Below, in pieces: positions 7,642 to 17,863 of a DNA stretch of 56,811 bases. The stretch spans positions 1 to 56,811 of the forward strand of contig NZ_AJQE01000116.1 of the NCBI RefSeq assembly GCF_000261685.1. Reading direction: 5' to 3'. The position numbers were made by a program, and so were the translations under genes. The DNA is from Bradyrhizobium genomosp. I (2014). GTDB taxonomy: Bacteria; Pseudomonadota; Alphaproteobacteria; Rhizobiales; Xanthobacteraceae. Below the pieces are notes generated by a model that saw nothing but the letters and a program-made list of their open reading frames with translations, had not been told where the DNA came from and did not search any database. Every line of letters begins with the position of its first letter. The stretch's first letter is position 1.

Positions 7642-9312
7642 TTACACTGTCAGGACATGTACCAGACAGGGGGGCTTTTTGCCCCAATGTTCGTTGATCA
7701 CGGCCCGGACCGCACGTCGCACCGACTCGGCCAGCGCGTCCGGATCTCGCCGGCGCGCCTTTGGCAGCCCCTCGATCGTGGACATCACGGCGTCGAAGAC
7801 CAGGTCGTCGAAGGTCTCGCCCGCCCTGTTCTTTTCGGGGACGCCGACCAGATCGACCTCAGGATCGTCGGCGAGCTCGCCCTGCTCGGTCATGGCAATG
7901 GCGACGAAGGCGCAGCCGGAAAAGGCCATGCGGCGCCGCTCGACGACGGCGCGGGACTTGGAGTCCTCCAAAATCGTGCCGTCCTTGTAGAGACGGCCGG
8001 AAGGCACCTCGCCGACGATGCCGGGGTCGCCGGGGCCGAGCTTGACGAGGTCGCCGTTGCGGCAGACCAGCACGCGCGGCACGCCGGCTGCCCGCGCCAG
8101 TTTTGCGTGATCGTGCAGGTGCAGGGCCTCGCCGTGGACCGGAATCAGGAGTTGCGGCTTCACCCAGGAAATCAGGTCGCGCAGCTCGTCGCGGCGGGGA
8201 TGGCCGGAGACGTGAACCAGAGCGTCGCGGTCAGTGATGATCTCGACGCCCTGGAGCAGCAGATTGTTGACGATCGAGCTGACGGCCTTCTCGTTGCCTG
8301 GAATGGTGCGCGAGGAGAAGATGACGCTGTCGCCGCGGTTGAGCGTGATCTCGGGATGGTCGTCGTTGGCGATGCGCGCCAGCGCCGCACGCGGCTCGCC
8401 CTGGCTGCCGGTGCACAGCGCCAGCACCTTGTCCGGCGGAAGGTGACCGTAGACCTCGGGTGAACGGAAATTCTGCACGCCCTCGAGATAGCCGGTCTCG
8501 CGCGCCACCTGCACCACGCGCTCCATGGCGCGGCCGACCACGACGACCTCGCGGTCGGCGGCCTTCGCCGCGTCGGCGACGGCCTTGATCCGGGCGACGT
8601 TGGAGGCGAAGGTCGTGACGGCGACGCGGCCCTTGGCCGACTTGACGAGGTCGATGATGGTCCGGGCGACCTCCGCTTCCGACGGCGAGCGGCCGTCGCG
8701 CACGGCGTTGGTGGAATCGCCGATCAAGGCGAGCACGCCCTGCTCGCCCAATTCGCGCAGCCGCTTCTCGTCGGTCGGAGCCCCCAGGGTCGGGGTCGGA
8801 TCGATCTTCCAGTCGCCGGTGTGCAGCACCGTGCCGGCCTCAGTGTGGATCGCCAGCGCGTGCGCTTCCGGAATCGAATGCGCGACAGGGATGAACTCGA
8901 CGTTGAACGGGCCGATATCGACGCGACCGCCGGACGGGATCACGGTAACAGGGATATCAGGCGCATTGCGCTCGGCGGCGCATTTGGCCTCGAACAACGC
9001 CGCGCTGAACTTGGTCGCATAGATCGGGCATTTCAGCCTGGGCCAGAGATCGATGATGGCGCCGAAATGGTCCTCATGGGCGTGGGTCAGCACCAGGCCC
9101 ATCAGGTTCTTGCGTTCCTTCTCCAGGAAGCTGATGTCGGGCATGATCAGGTCGATGCCCGGCAGATGCTCCTCGTCGCCGAAGGAGACGCCGAGATCGA
9201 CCGCCAGCCAGGCACGCTGGTGGCGGTTGCCGAGGCCGTAGATCGACAGGTTCATGCCGATCTCGCCGACGCCGCCGAGCGGCGCAAACACCAGTTCGTC
9301 GGGCCTTGCCAT
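7642..9312 (-). CDS. rnj: Ribonuclease J
   Basis: A 556-residue metallo-beta-lactamase/beta-CASP ribonuclease. The zinc motif HAHEDH (VLTHAHEDHFGAI, near residue 70) and HTGDWKIDPTP are clear; the beta-CASP region follows and IPVHGEALHLHDH supplies further ligands. In alphaproteobacteria RNase J has 5' exonuclease and endonuclease activity and acts in rRNA maturation and mRNA turnover. Its start region reads GTGATG: the birA TGA is embedded in it, so translation is coupled whichever codon (GTG 9315 or ATG 9312) is used. ATG is preferred. Confidence 0.95.
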   Translation of the reverse strand: MARPDELVFAPLGGVGEIGMNLSIYGLGNRHQRAWLAVDLGVSFGDEEHLPGIDLIMPDISFLEKERKNLMGLVLTHAHEDHFGAIIDLWPRLKCPIYATKFSAALFEAKCAAERNAPDIPVTVIPSGGRVDIGPFNVEFIPVAHSIPEAHALAIHTEAGTVLHTGDWKIDPTPTLGAPTDEKRLRELGEQGVLALIGDSTNAVRDGRSPSEAEVARTIIDLVKSAKGRVAVTTFASNVARIKAVADAAKAADREVVVVGRAMERVVQVARETGYLEGVQNFRSPEVYGHLPPDKVLALCTGSQGEPRAALARIANDDHPEITLNRGDSVIFSSRTIPGNEKAVSSIVNNLLLQGVEIITDRDALVHVSGHPRRDELRDLISWVKPQLLIPVHGEALHLHDHAKLARAAGVPRVLVCRNGDLVKLGPGDPGIVGEVPSGRLYKDGTILEDSKSRAVVERRRMAFSGCAFVAIAMTEQGELADDPEVDLVGVPEKNRAGETFDDLVFDAVMSTIEGLPKARRRDPDALAESVRRAVRAVINEHWGKKPPCLVHVLTV

Positions 9313-10118
9313 CACGCAGCTCCCACGGAGGCAACGGGGCCAAAGAACACCTCGCCGGCGGCCACCGGCACAAGGCGGTCCTCGGCAGTGCGGACGATCA
9401 GGCAGCCGGTATCGTCGATGGTGTCAAAGATGCCTTCCAGCGTCATGGTTCCCGTGTTGATCGCAACCCGCTCGCCGAGGCCGGCGGCACGCTCGAGCCA
9501 GAGCTTCCGGATCTCGGCAAAGCCGCGGCCATTGTCCCAAATGCCACGGAACTCGATCCAGGCATCGGAGAGGGCCGAGAACAGCTCCTCGGCGCTGATC
9601 TGGACCCCGAGCGCGGCCAGCGACACCGCGGGCGTCGGGGTGCCCTCGGGTGCTGCGACCACATTGGTGCCCATGCCGACGACGACGGCGAGACCGTTGC
9701 CGACGGCCTCGGCCTCGAGGCCGATGCCGACCAGCTTCTTGCCGCCAGCGAGCACATCATTCGGCCATTTCAGGGCGTAGCGGGGCCGGCCCTCGCCGAG
9801 GCGGAGCGCAGCCTCGAGGCTCGCCTTCTCCAGCGCCGCCTCCTCCGCCAGCCCGGCGGCAAAGCCGAGCGTGGCGGCTACGGCCGGGGCGACGTCCATG
9901 ACCTCGAGGATGCTGGCGGCGAGATTGCCGCGCGGCGCAATCCAGGCGCGCTGACGGCGGCCGCGGCCGGCGGTCTGCTCGGATGTGACGAACCACATCG
10001 GGCCACGTTCGCCGGCCCTGGCGCGCTCGATCGCCTCGGTGTTGGTCGAGCCGGTCCGTTCGAACGCCGCGAGCTTGTAGCCCGCGGACAATGCGCGAGG
10101 ACCGAGCGCGAAAGCCAT
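9312..10118 (-). CDS. birA: Biotin--[acetyl-CoA-carboxylase] ligase
   Basis: A 268-residue biotin protein ligase that activates biotin as biotinyl-AMP and transfers it to the carboxyl-carrier protein. The catalytic loop is AGRGRRQRAWIAPRGNLA and the KWPNDV motif is present (ALKWPNDVLAGGKKLVGIG). There is no N-terminal helix-turn-helix, so this is a class I ligase rather than a BirA repressor. It lies one base downstream of nuoN and overlaps rnj. Confidence 0.94.
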   Translation of the reverse strand: MAFALGPRALSAGYKLAAFERTGSTNTEAIERARAGERGPMWFVTSEQTAGRGRRQRAWIAPRGNLAASILEVMDVAPAVAATLGFAAGLAEEAALEKASLEAALRLGEGRPRYALKWPNDVLAGGKKLVGIGLEAEAVGNGLAVVVGMGTNVVAAPEGTPTPAVSLAALGVQISAEELFSALSDAWIEFRGIWDNGRGFAEIRKLWLERAAGLGERVAINTGTMTLEGIFDTIDDTGCLIVRTAEDRLVPVAAGEVFFGPVASVGAA

Positions 10119-10119
10119 C

Positions 10120-11556
10120 CTAGAACAGCGACTTTGCCGCGGCGGAGGCGACGCTCACCACCGGGCCTGCGAACAGCGCGAACAGGATGTTGAACAGGCC
10201 TGCGACCGCCAGCACCGTCCGCACTTCGATGCGCACCGGATCGACCTGGCCGGCCGGCTCGTCGAAGTACATCGTCTTGACGATGGCGAGGTAGTAATAG
10301 GCGCCGACCACGCTGGTCAGCACGCCGATGACCGCGAGCGTGAACAGGTTCGCCTTGATCGCGGCGACGAAGACGTACCATTTGGCGAAGAAGCCGGCCA
10401 GCGGCGGAATGCCGGCGAGCGAGAACAGCAGCATCGCGAACATGAAGGCGAGCAACGGATTAGTCCGCGACAGTCCGGCGAAATCGCTGATCTGCTCAAC
10501 GGCCTGGCCGTTGCGCTTCATGGCGAGGATGATCGAGAACGAGCCGAGCGTCATCGCGACATAGATCACGATGTACATCAGCACGCCCTGTGCGCCCTCG
10601 ACCGTGCCGGAGGCAAGGCCGACCAGCGCGAAGCCCATGTGGCCGATCGACGAATAGGCCATCAGCCGCTTGATATTGGTCTGGCCGATCGCGGCGAAGG
10701 AGCCGAGCGCCATCGAAGCGATCGACACGAACACGAGGATCTGCTGCCATTGCGAAAGGATGCCGGGGAATGCGGTCAGCGTCACACGGGTGAAAACGGC
10801 GAGCGCGGCCACCTTTGGCGCCGAGGCGAAGAACGCGGTGACCGGGGTCGGGGCGCCCTCATAGACGTCGGGCGTCCACATGTGGAACGGCACGGCCGAG
10901 ACCTTGAAGCAGAGGCCGACGAGCAGGAAGACGAGGCCGAAGACCAGGCCGACATTCGAGACCGTGGCGGCTGCGGCGATCCCGGTGAAGCTGACCGTAC
11001 CGGTGAAGCCGTAGATCAGCGAGGCGCCGTACAGCAGCATGCCCGAGGACAGCGCGCCCAGGACAAAATACTTCAGGCCGGCTTCGGTCGACTTCGCGTT
11101 GTCGCGGTTCGAGGCCGCCACGACGTAGAGCGCCAGCGACATCAGTTCGAGGCCGAGATAGAGCGAGATCAGATCGCCGGCCGAGATCAGCACCATCATG
11201 CCGAGCGTCGAGAGCAGCACCAGGATCGAATATTCGAAGATGCGGCGCGACGGGTCGGACAGGAACTCGGTCGACAGGATCAGCGTCACCGCCGAGCCGA
11301 TCAGGGCCAGGATCTTCATGAAGCGGGCGAAGTCGTCGACGATGAAGCTGCCGCCGAAGGTCGCCTGCTTGCCTGCGGGCTGCATGTAGACGAGCGCGCC
11401 GACCACGATCAGGAGCACCACCGCCAGCAACGTGACCGTCCTGGTCGTCCCCTGCCCGCGATAGGCTCCCAGCATCAGAAGCGCCATCGCGCCGACCGCG
11501 AGCACGAGTTCGGGCAGCACCGGCGCCAGTTGATAACCTGCAGTCTCAAAGCTCAT
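10120..11556 (-). CDS. nuoN: NADH-quinone oxidoreductase subunit N
   Basis: A 478-residue antiporter-like membrane subunit of complex I, with about 14 hydrophobic helices. It shares the proton-channel fold of NuoL and NuoM; the TM5 glutamate ([12 protein letters not shown]) and TM7 lysine ([20 protein letters not shown]) are both visible. It is the most proximal antiporter module, next to NuoAJK. It starts 22 bases after nuoM and ends the nuo genes proper; birA follows almost at once. Confidence 0.97.
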   Translation of the reverse strand: MSFETAGYQLAPVLPELVLAVGAMALLMLGAYRGQGTTRTVTLLAVVLLIVVGALVYMQPAGKQATFGGSFIVDDFARFMKILALIGSAVTLILSTEFLSDPSRRIFEYSILVLLSTLGMMVLISAGDLISLYLGLELMSLALYVVAASNRDNAKSTEAGLKYFVLGALSSGMLLYGASLIYGFTGTVSFTGIAAAATVSNVGLVFGLVFLLVGLCFKVSAVPFHMWTPDVYEGAPTPVTAFFASAPKVAALAVFTRVTLTAFPGILSQWQQILVFVSIASMALGSFAAIGQTNIKRLMAYSSIGHMGFALVGLASGTVEGAQGVLMYIVIYVAMTLGSFSIILAMKRNGQAVEQISDFAGLSRTNPLLAFMFAMLLFSLAGIPPLAGFFAKWYVFVAAIKANLFTLAVIGVLTSVVGAYYYLAIVKTMYFDEPAGQVDPVRIEVRTVLAVAGLFNILFALFAGPVVSVASAAAKSLF

Positions 11557-11578
11557 GGCGATATCCTGACCTGCCCGA

Positions 11579-13087
11579 TCACTGGAGCAGTGCGGCGGCC
11601 TTCACGGCCGTCACAGCGGTGTTGTAGTTGTTGACGAGTTGCTGGACCGACGCGGCCGACATGTCGAGCACCGGCTTCGGATAGACGCCGAACAGGATCG
11701 TCAGCGCGATCATCGGGAACAGGATCACGCACTCCCGCAAGGTGAGATCCTTCATGCTCATCAGCGACGGCTTGACCAGGGCCCCGAACACCACCTTGCG
11801 GTAGAGCCACAGCGCATAGGCCGCCGACAGGATCACGCCGAAGCTGGCGAAGAACGCGGTCGGGATCGAGACCTTGAAAGTGCCGAGCAGCGTCATGAAC
11901 TCGCCGACGAAGCCGCTCGTTCCGGGCAGGCCCACATTGGCCATGGTGAAGACCATGAATGTCATCGCGTAGAGCGGCATCCGGTTGACGAGGCCGCCAT
12001 AGGCCGCGATCTCGCGGGTGTGCAGGCGGTCGTAGACGACGCCGACGCAGAGGAAGAGCGCGCCGGAGACGATGCCGTGCGAGATCATCTGGAACACGCC
12101 GCCGGCGACGCCCTGCATGGTGCCGGCGAAGATGCCCATGGTGACGAAGCCCATATGCGCCACTGACGAGTACGCGATCAGCTTCTTCATGTCCTCCTGC
12201 ATCAGGGCCACCAGCGAGGTGTAGATGATGGCGATGGCCGAGAGCGTGAAGATCAGCGGCGCGAAGTCGTGCGAGGCCAACGGGAACATCGGCAGCGAGA
12301 AGCGCAGGAAGCCGTAGCCGCCCATCTTCAGGAGGATCGCGGCCAGGACCACCGAGCCCGCTGTCGGCGCCTCGACATGCGCGTCGGGGAGCCAGGTGTG
12401 CACCGGCCACATCGGCATCTTCACCGCAAACGAGGCGAAGAAGGCAAGCCACGCCCAGGTCTGCAGGGACCGCGGCACGGCGGTGTGCATCAGGGTCGGG
12501 ATGTCGGTGGTGCCGCCGTTCCAGTACAGCGCCATGATGGCGAGCAGCATCAGGACCGAGCCGAGCAGCGTGTAGAGGAAGAACTTGAACGACGCATAGA
12601 CCCGCCGCGGCCCGCCCCAGACGCCGATGATCAGGAACATCGGGATCAGGCCGCCCTCGAAGAACAGATAGAACAGCACGAGATCGAGCGCCGAGAAGGT
12701 GCCGATCATCAGCGTTTCCAGGATCAGGAACGCCATCATGTATTCGCGGACGCGGCTGGTGATCGCCTTCCAGCTCGCGATGATGCAGAACGGCATCACG
12801 GCGGTGGTGAGGATCACGAGCGGCAGCGAGATGCCGTCGACGCCCATGTGGTAGGTAATCCCGGTGGCAAGCCAGTTCGCCTTCTCGACAAACTGGAAGT
12901 CGGGGTTGGACGGGTCGAAGCGCATGACCAGGATCACCGACACCGCGAAGGTGATCAGCGTGGTCCAGAGCGCGATCCAGCGCGAGTTGCGCCGCGCCGC
13001 CTCATCATCGCCGCGGCTGAGATAGACGATCAGCGCGCCGACCAGCGGCAGGAACGTCGTGACCGAGAGAATGGGCCAGGTTGTCAT
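11579..13087 (-). CDS. nuoM: NADH-quinone oxidoreductase subunit M
   Basis: A 502-residue antiporter-like subunit of complex I with about 14 helices. The TM5 glutamate is in [18 protein letters not shown], and the TM7 region reads [22 protein letters not shown], the characteristic HTWLPDAH signature. It pumps protons in the middle of the membrane arm. Its start abuts the nuoL stop with no intervening base. Confidence 0.97.
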   Translation of the reverse strand: MTTWPILSVTTFLPLVGALIVYLSRGDDEAARRNSRWIALWTTLITFAVSVILVMRFDPSNPDFQFVEKANWLATGITYHMGVDGISLPLVILTTAVMPFCIIASWKAITSRVREYMMAFLILETLMIGTFSALDLVLFYLFFEGGLIPMFLIIGVWGGPRRVYASFKFFLYTLLGSVLMLLAIMALYWNGGTTDIPTLMHTAVPRSLQTWAWLAFFASFAVKMPMWPVHTWLPDAHVEAPTAGSVVLAAILLKMGGYGFLRFSLPMFPLASHDFAPLIFTLSAIAIIYTSLVALMQEDMKKLIAYSSVAHMGFVTMGIFAGTMQGVAGGVFQMISHGIVSGALFLCVGVVYDRLHTREIAAYGGLVNRMPLYAMTFMVFTMANVGLPGTSGFVGEFMTLLGTFKVSIPTAFFASFGVILSAAYALWLYRKVVFGALVKPSLMSMKDLTLRECVILFPMIALTILFGVYPKPVLDMSAASVQQLVNNYNTAVTAVKAAALLQ

Positions 13088-15193
13088 TTACTGGCCTCCA
13101 AAGCCGAACATGAACCAGGTGATCAGGCCGGCGGCGCCGATCAGCATGGCGAACGCGTAGTGATAGAGATAGCCGGTCTGGATCTTCACGACGTTGCGGG
13201 TGACGTCCAGCACGCGGGCCGAGACGCCGTCGGGGCCGAAGCCGTCGATGATGAAGCCGTCGCCCTTCTTCCAGAGCTGGTAGCCGATCCACTTCGCCGG
13301 ACGGACGAAGATGACGTCGTAGAGCTCGTCGAAGTACCATTTGTTGAGCAGGAACTGGTACAGCATCGGCTGCGTCTTCGCGAACTCGACCGGCAGATAG
13401 GGCCGGCGGATGTAGAACAGGTACGACACCAGGAAGCCCAGCACCATCATGACCGTCGGCAGGAAGGCGATGGTCTCGGGGATGTGGTGCATCTCCTCGA
13501 TGATGTGCGGGTTCATCTTCACGGACTCGCGGAAGAACTCCTCGATGCCGTGACCGGCGAACAGCTCCTTGAACGGGAGGCCTGCGACGAACGAGCCGAC
13601 CGCGAGCACGCCGATCGGGATCAGGATCCAGACCGGGGCCTCATGCGCAGCTTCGTAGTGATGCTCGTCATGCGGCTCGCCGTGGAAGGTCTTGAAGATC
13701 AGGCGCCAGGAGTAGAACGAGGTCAGGCCGGCGGCGACGACCGTCATCAGGAAGCCGTACATCGCAAACGGATTGTGCGAGGCGTAGGCGGACTCGATGA
13801 TCGCGTCCTTGGAGAAATAGCCGGCGGTGAGCGGGAAGCCGGTGAGCGCCAGCGTGCCGACCACCATAACCGCATAGGTGTACGGGATCTTCCTCCAGAG
13901 ACCACCCATGTTGCGGATGTCCTGCTCGTGGTGCATCGCGTAGATCACCGAGCCGGAGCCCAGGAACAGCAGCGCCTTGAAGAAGGCGTGCGTGAACAGG
14001 TGGAACATGCCGACCGAATAGGCCCCTGCTCCCATCGCCACGAACATGTAGCCGAGCTGCGAACAGGTCGAGTACGCGACGATGCGCTTGATGTCGTTCT
14101 GGACGAGACCGATCGTGGCCGCGAAGAACGCCGTGGTCGCGCCGAAGAACATCACCACGGCCTGCGCGTTCGGGGCGAGCTCGAACAGCGGCGACAGGCG
14201 CGCCACCATGAAGACGCCGGCGGTGACCATGGTCGCGGCATGGATCAGCGCCGAGACCGGGGTCGGGCCTTCCATCGCGTCGGGCAGCCAGGTGTGCAGC
14301 AGGAACTGCGCCGACTTGCCCATCGCGCCCATGAACAGCAGCAGGCAAGTCAGGGTCAGCGCGTCGGCGTGCCAGCCGAGGAAGTTGACGGTCTTGCCGG
14401 TGAGGCTGGGCGCGGCATGGAAGATCGTCTCGAAGTCGGTCGAACCGACAAGCATGAAGATCGCGAAGATACCGAGCGCGAAGCCGAAATCGCCGACGCG
14501 GTTGACCACGAAGGCCTTGATGGCGGCGGCGTTCGCCGACGGCTTCTGGTACCAGAAGCCGATCAGCAGATAGCTGGCGAGACCCACGCCCTCCCAGCCG
14601 AAGAACAGCTGCACGAGGTTGTCCGCGGTCACCAGCATCAGCATGGCGAAGGTGAACAAGCTGAGATAGCCGAAGAAACGCGGCCGGTTCGGATCCTCGT
14701 CCATGTAGCCGATCGAATAGAGGTGCACGAGCGAGGATACGGTCGTGACAACCACCAGCATCACGGCGGTGAGCGTGTCGACTCGCAGCGTCCACCAGAC
14801 CTGGAGGTCGCCGGAGAAGATCCAGGGCAGAAGCTGGATGCGGGCGTCATGGTGCATGAAGCCGACATCGACCAGCGTCATCCAGGACAGCGCGGCCGAG
14901 ACGAACAGCAGCGCCGTGGTGATCAACTCCGCCGCGCGCGAGCCTGCCGCGGGCGGCTCGGCCGGGCCGTGAGCGTGATCGTCGTGCCCATCGCCGGGCT
15001 CGTGATGGGTCACGTGGATGACGGACGCATCCTCGCTGATCGTATCGGACGCATGCGCATGCGCACCATGGCCGTGGTCGCCGTGATGCTCGACCTCGTC
15101 GCCCGAGGGGTTGCGGGCATGCGCACCGGCCAGCGCAATCAGGCCGGCGAGGATGGCGCCCAGCAGAGGCAGAAAGACAATCGCCTGAACCAT
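13088..15193 (-). CDS. nuoL: NADH-quinone oxidoreductase subunit L with His-rich insertion
   Basis: A 701-residue distal antiporter subunit of complex I. The signatures [17 protein letters not shown] and [26 protein letters not shown] are present, followed by the long lateral helix region near the C-terminus. Residues about 25-85, between the first and second membrane helices, hold an unusual hydrophilic insertion rich in His, Asp and Glu ([29 protein letters not shown]; about 12 His). That makes the protein longer than the roughly 610-660 residues usual in other bacteria. It lies 8 bases from nuoK. Confidence 0.97.
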   Translation of the reverse strand: MVQAIVFLPLLGAILAGLIALAGAHARNPSGDEVEHHGDHGHGAHAHASDTISEDASVIHVTHHEPGDGHDDHAHGPAEPPAAGSRAAELITTALLFVSAALSWMTLVDVGFMHHDARIQLLPWIFSGDLQVWWTLRVDTLTAVMLVVVTTVSSLVHLYSIGYMDEDPNRPRFFGYLSLFTFAMLMLVTADNLVQLFFGWEGVGLASYLLIGFWYQKPSANAAAIKAFVVNRVGDFGFALGIFAIFMLVGSTDFETIFHAAPSLTGKTVNFLGWHADALTLTCLLLFMGAMGKSAQFLLHTWLPDAMEGPTPVSALIHAATMVTAGVFMVARLSPLFELAPNAQAVVMFFGATTAFFAATIGLVQNDIKRIVAYSTCSQLGYMFVAMGAGAYSVGMFHLFTHAFFKALLFLGSGSVIYAMHHEQDIRNMGGLWRKIPYTYAVMVVGTLALTGFPLTAGYFSKDAIIESAYASHNPFAMYGFLMTVVAAGLTSFYSWRLIFKTFHGEPHDEHHYEAAHEAPVWILIPIGVLAVGSFVAGLPFKELFAGHGIEEFFRESVKMNPHIIEEMHHIPETIAFLPTVMMVLGFLVSYLFYIRRPYLPVEFAKTQPMLYQFLLNKWYFDELYDVIFVRPAKWIGYQLWKKGDGFIIDGFGPDGVSARVLDVTRNVVKIQTGYLYHYAFAMLIGAAGLITWFMFGFGGQ

Positions 15194-15201
15194 GACCGAG
15201 C

Positions 15202-15510
15202 TCAGCCCTTCATCAGATTGACGTCCTCAACCGCGATCGAGCCGCGGTTGCGGAAATAGACCACCAGGATGGCGAGACCGATCGCGGCTTCGGCGGCCGC
15301 GACGGTGAGCACCAACAGCGCGAAGACCTGGCCGACGATGTCGCCGAGGAAGGTCGAGAACGCCACGAGGTTGATGTTGACCGAGAGCAGGATCAGCTCG
15401 ATCGACATCAGGATGACGATGATGTTCTTGCGGTTCAGGAAGATGCCGAGGATGCCGAGCGTGAACAAGATCGCGCCGACCGCCAGATAATGTCCGAGCC
15501 CGATCGTCAT
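15202..15510 (-). CDS. nuoK: NADH-quinone oxidoreductase subunit K
   Basis: A 102-residue, three-helix subunit of the complex I membrane arm. Conserved glutamates in the membrane appear in [11 protein letters not shown] and [11 protein letters not shown], the two half-channel residues of the family. Length is typical. The ATG at 15510 overlaps the nuoJ stop by 4 bases. Confidence 0.97.
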   Translation of the reverse strand: MTIGLGHYLAVGAILFTLGILGIFLNRKNIIVILMSIELILLSVNINLVAFSTFLGDIVGQVFALLVLTVAAAEAAIGLAILVVYFRNRGSIAVEDVNLMKG

Positions 15511-16145
15511 TTCACCCACTCCGCCGCATCGGCGTCCGAGAGCCCCTGCCCCGGCGCCACCTTGCGCATCGCCATCGCCATCTCTGGCGTGCGTGCGTTC
15601 TGAACGTTGATGTCCTGCCGCTTGACCTTCGCCTTGTGTCGCAGCGTCAGCACGATCGCACCGATCATCGCGACCAGCAGCACCATGCCGGCGAGCTGGA
15701 AGTAGTGGATGTACTTCGTATAGAGCACGAGGCCGAGCGCCTCGGTGTTCGAGACGTTGGTCGGGATCGCCGCCGTGATCGTCTTGGACACGCCGGGATT
15801 GATGACCCAGAAGCCGACGGTGAGCAGCAGCTCGAACAGGAAGATGCCGCCGATCACGAGGCCGACCGGCAGGTACTCGATGAAGCCCTCGCGCAGCTCG
15901 AGGAAATCGACGTCGAGCATCATGATCACGAACAGGAACAGCACCGCAACCGCGCCGACATAGACGACGATCAGCATCATGCCGAGGAACTCGGCACCCA
16001 TCAGCACGAACAGGCCGGAGGCGTTGACGAAGGCCAGGATCAGGTACAGCACGGAGTGCACGGGATTGCGCGAGACAATCACCATCACGGCCGAGGCGAC
16101 GCAGATGCCGGCGAAGAGATAGAAGAACAGCGCGGGAAGGATCAT
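15507..16145 (-). CDS. nuoJ: NADH-quinone oxidoreductase subunit J
   Basis: A 212-residue membrane subunit with five helices. The TM3 region ([21 protein letters not shown]) carries the conserved pi-bulge motif of NuoJ/ND6. ATG 16145 gives the usual [13 protein letters not shown] start; an upstream ATG at 16178 would begin inside the palindromic repeat. A 137-base gap with a large hairpin separates it from nuoI, the only wide gap within the operon. Confidence 0.96.
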   Translation of the reverse strand: MILPALFFYLFAGICVASAVMVIVSRNPVHSVLYLILAFVNASGLFVLMGAEFLGMMLIVVYVGAVAVLFLFVIMMLDVDFLELREGFIEYLPVGLVIGGIFLFELLLTVGFWVINPGVSKTITAAIPTNVSNTEALGLVLYTKYIHYFQLAGMVLLVAMIGAIVLTLRHKAKVKRQDINVQNARTPEMAMAMRKVAPGQGLSDADAAEWVK

Positions 16146-16156
16146 CAGGCATTCCC

Positions 16157-16251
16157 CGTCATTCCGGGGCGCGGGCAAAGCCCGCGAACCCGGAATCTGG
16201 AGGTTGTGGCGCGAGATTCCGGGTTCGCGCTTCGCGCGCCCCGGAATGACG
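16157..16251. repeat. Palindromic repeat, GTCATTCCGG family, inside the nuo operon
   Basis: A 95-bp imperfect palindrome with outer arms CGTCATTCCGGGGCGCG and CGCGCCCCGGAATGACG and inner arms around AACCCGGAATCT/AGATTCCGGGTT. It sits between nuoI and nuoJ within the transcribed operon. It is a different family from the GTCATTGCGAG repeats at 6774 and 40891, although both open GTCATT. Confidence 0.88.
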
Positions 16252-16282
16252 AGGATATGGCGGAAAGGATCATGCCCTCACC

Positions 16283-16777
16283 TCACCGGTACGGCGCGTC
16301 GAGCTCGATCGCTTTCGCGATCTCGCGTTCCCAGCGGTCGCCGTTGGCGAGCAGCTTGGCCTTGTCATAGAACAGTTCCTCACGGGTCTCGGTCGCGAAC
16401 TCGAAGTTCGGGCCTTCGACGATGGCATCGACCGGACAGGCCTCCTGGCAGAGACCGCAATAGATACACTTCACCATGTCGATGTCGTAGCGCACGGTGC
16501 GGCGGGTGCCGTCGTTGCGGCGCGGGCCGGCCTCGATCGTGATGGCCTGTGCCGGGCAGACCGCTTCGCACAGCTTGCAGGCGATGCAGCGCTCTTCGCC
16601 GTTCGGATAGCGGCGCAGCGCGTGCTCGCCGCGGAAGCGCGGCGAGATCGGGCCCTTCTCGAACGGATAGTTCAGCGTCGGCTTCGGCTGGAAGAAATAG
16701 CGCATGGCGAGGAAGAATGCCGAGACGAATTCCGACAGCAGGAGCGAGCGTGCAGTGGCGTTGACGTTGATACCCAT
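16283..16777 (-). CDS. nuoI: NADH-quinone oxidoreductase subunit I (8-iron ferredoxin)
   Basis: A 164-residue peripheral-arm subunit with two 4Fe-4S clusters (N6a and N6b). The ligands are [12 protein letters not shown] (Cys64, 67, 70, 74) and [12 protein letters not shown] (Cys104, 107, 110, 114). It passes electrons from NuoG toward NuoB. The N-terminal amphipathic helix (residues 1-35) anchors it to the membrane arm. ATG 16777 is chosen because it gives the canonical length and leaves 8 bases to nuoH. Confidence 0.97.
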   Translation of the reverse strand: MGINVNATARSLLLSEFVSAFFLAMRYFFQPKPTLNYPFEKGPISPRFRGEHALRRYPNGEERCIACKLCEAVCPAQAITIEAGPRRNDGTRRTVRYDIDMVKCIYCGLCQEACPVDAIVEGPNFEFATETREELFYDKAKLLANGDRWEREIAKAIELDAPYR

Positions 16778-16785
16778 GGCGGCCC

Positions 16786-17853
16786 TCACTTCGGCGCGAT
16801 GCCGGCGAAATGCAGCACGCCGGCCACCACGATCACCATCGCCAGCGACAGCGGCAGGAACACCTTCCAGCCGAGGCGCATCAGTTGATCGTAGCGGTAG
16901 CGGGGCACGATCGCCTTCGCCATCGCGAACAGGAAGAACATGAAGAAGAGTTTCAGCGAGAACCAGATGATCCCCGGCACCCAGTTGAAGGGCGGCAGGT
17001 CCACCGGCGGCAGCCAGCCCCCGAGGAACAGGATGGTCGCCAGCGCGCACATCGTGACGATCGCGACATACTCGCCGAGCATGAACAGAAGGTATGGCGT
17101 CGAGCCGTATTCGACCATGAAGCCGGCGACCAGCTCGGATTCCGCTTCGACCAGGTCGAAGGGCGGACGGTTGGTCTCCGCCAGCGCCGAGACGTAGAAC
17201 ACCACGAACATCGGGAACAGCGGCCAGACGTACCAGTTCAGGATGGTGAGCTGCGGCAGCCCGATCAGGCTGGCGAGACCGCGCGCATGCTGGGCCTCGA
17301 CCACCGCCGAGAGGTTCAGCGTGCCGGCGCAGAGCAGCACCGTGATGATGACGAAGCCGATCGAGACTTCGTAGGACACCATCTGTGCCGCCGAGCGCAG
17401 CGCGGCCAGGAACGGGTACTTGGAATTCGACGACCAGCCGGCCATGATGATGCCATAGATCGACAGCGACGAGATCGCGAAGATGAAGAGGATGCCGACA
17501 TTGATGTCGGCGATCACCCAGCCGAGATTGGTCGGGATCACCGCCCAGGCCGCGAGCGCGAGCACGCAGGACACCAGCGGCGCCAGCAGGAACACGCCCT
17601 TGTTGGCGCCGGCCGGAATGATCGGCTCCTTCAGCACGAACTTCAAAAGGTCCGCGAAGGACTGCAGCAGGCCCCAGGGGCCGACCACGTTCGGGCCGCG
17701 CCGGATCTGCACCGCCGCCCAGATCTTGCGGTCGGCAAGCAGGATGTAGGCGATCGCGACCAGGAGCACGACGAGCACCAGGACGCTCTCGGCGACCATG
17801 ATGATCAGCGGCCAGAGAAATCCGGTCCAGAATGCGCTTTCGAAGAATTCCAT
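16786..17853 (-). CDS. nuoH: NADH-quinone oxidoreductase subunit H
   Basis: A 355-residue membrane subunit forming the base of the quinone chamber (ND1 homologue), with eight helices. Conserved loops are visible: [20 protein letters not shown] near the N-terminus and [20 protein letters not shown] in the charged loop that contacts quinone. It couples quinone reduction to the antiporter chain. It lies 10 bases after nuoG. Confidence 0.98.
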   Translation of the reverse strand: MEFFESAFWTGFLWPLIIMVAESVLVLVVLLVAIAYILLADRKIWAAVQIRRGPNVVGPWGLLQSFADLLKFVLKEPIIPAGANKGVFLLAPLVSCVLALAAWAVIPTNLGWVIADINVGILFIFAISSLSIYGIIMAGWSSNSKYPFLAALRSAAQMVSYEVSIGFVIITVLLCAGTLNLSAVVEAQHARGLASLIGLPQLTILNWYVWPLFPMFVVFYVSALAETNRPPFDLVEAESELVAGFMVEYGSTPYLLFMLGEYVAIVTMCALATILFLGGWLPPVDLPPFNWVPGIIWFSLKLFFMFFLFAMAKAIVPRYRYDQLMRLGWKVFLPLSLAMVIVVAGVLHFAGIAPK

Positions 17854-17863
17854 CAGATCACGC

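Noticed and set aside
12269..15259. A 996-codon open frame on the plus strand, antisense to nuoM and nuoL
   Set aside because: It is His/Arg/Asp/Glu-rich low-complexity translation produced by GC-rich codons of membrane-protein genes on the other strand. nuoL and nuoM match known families along their whole length.
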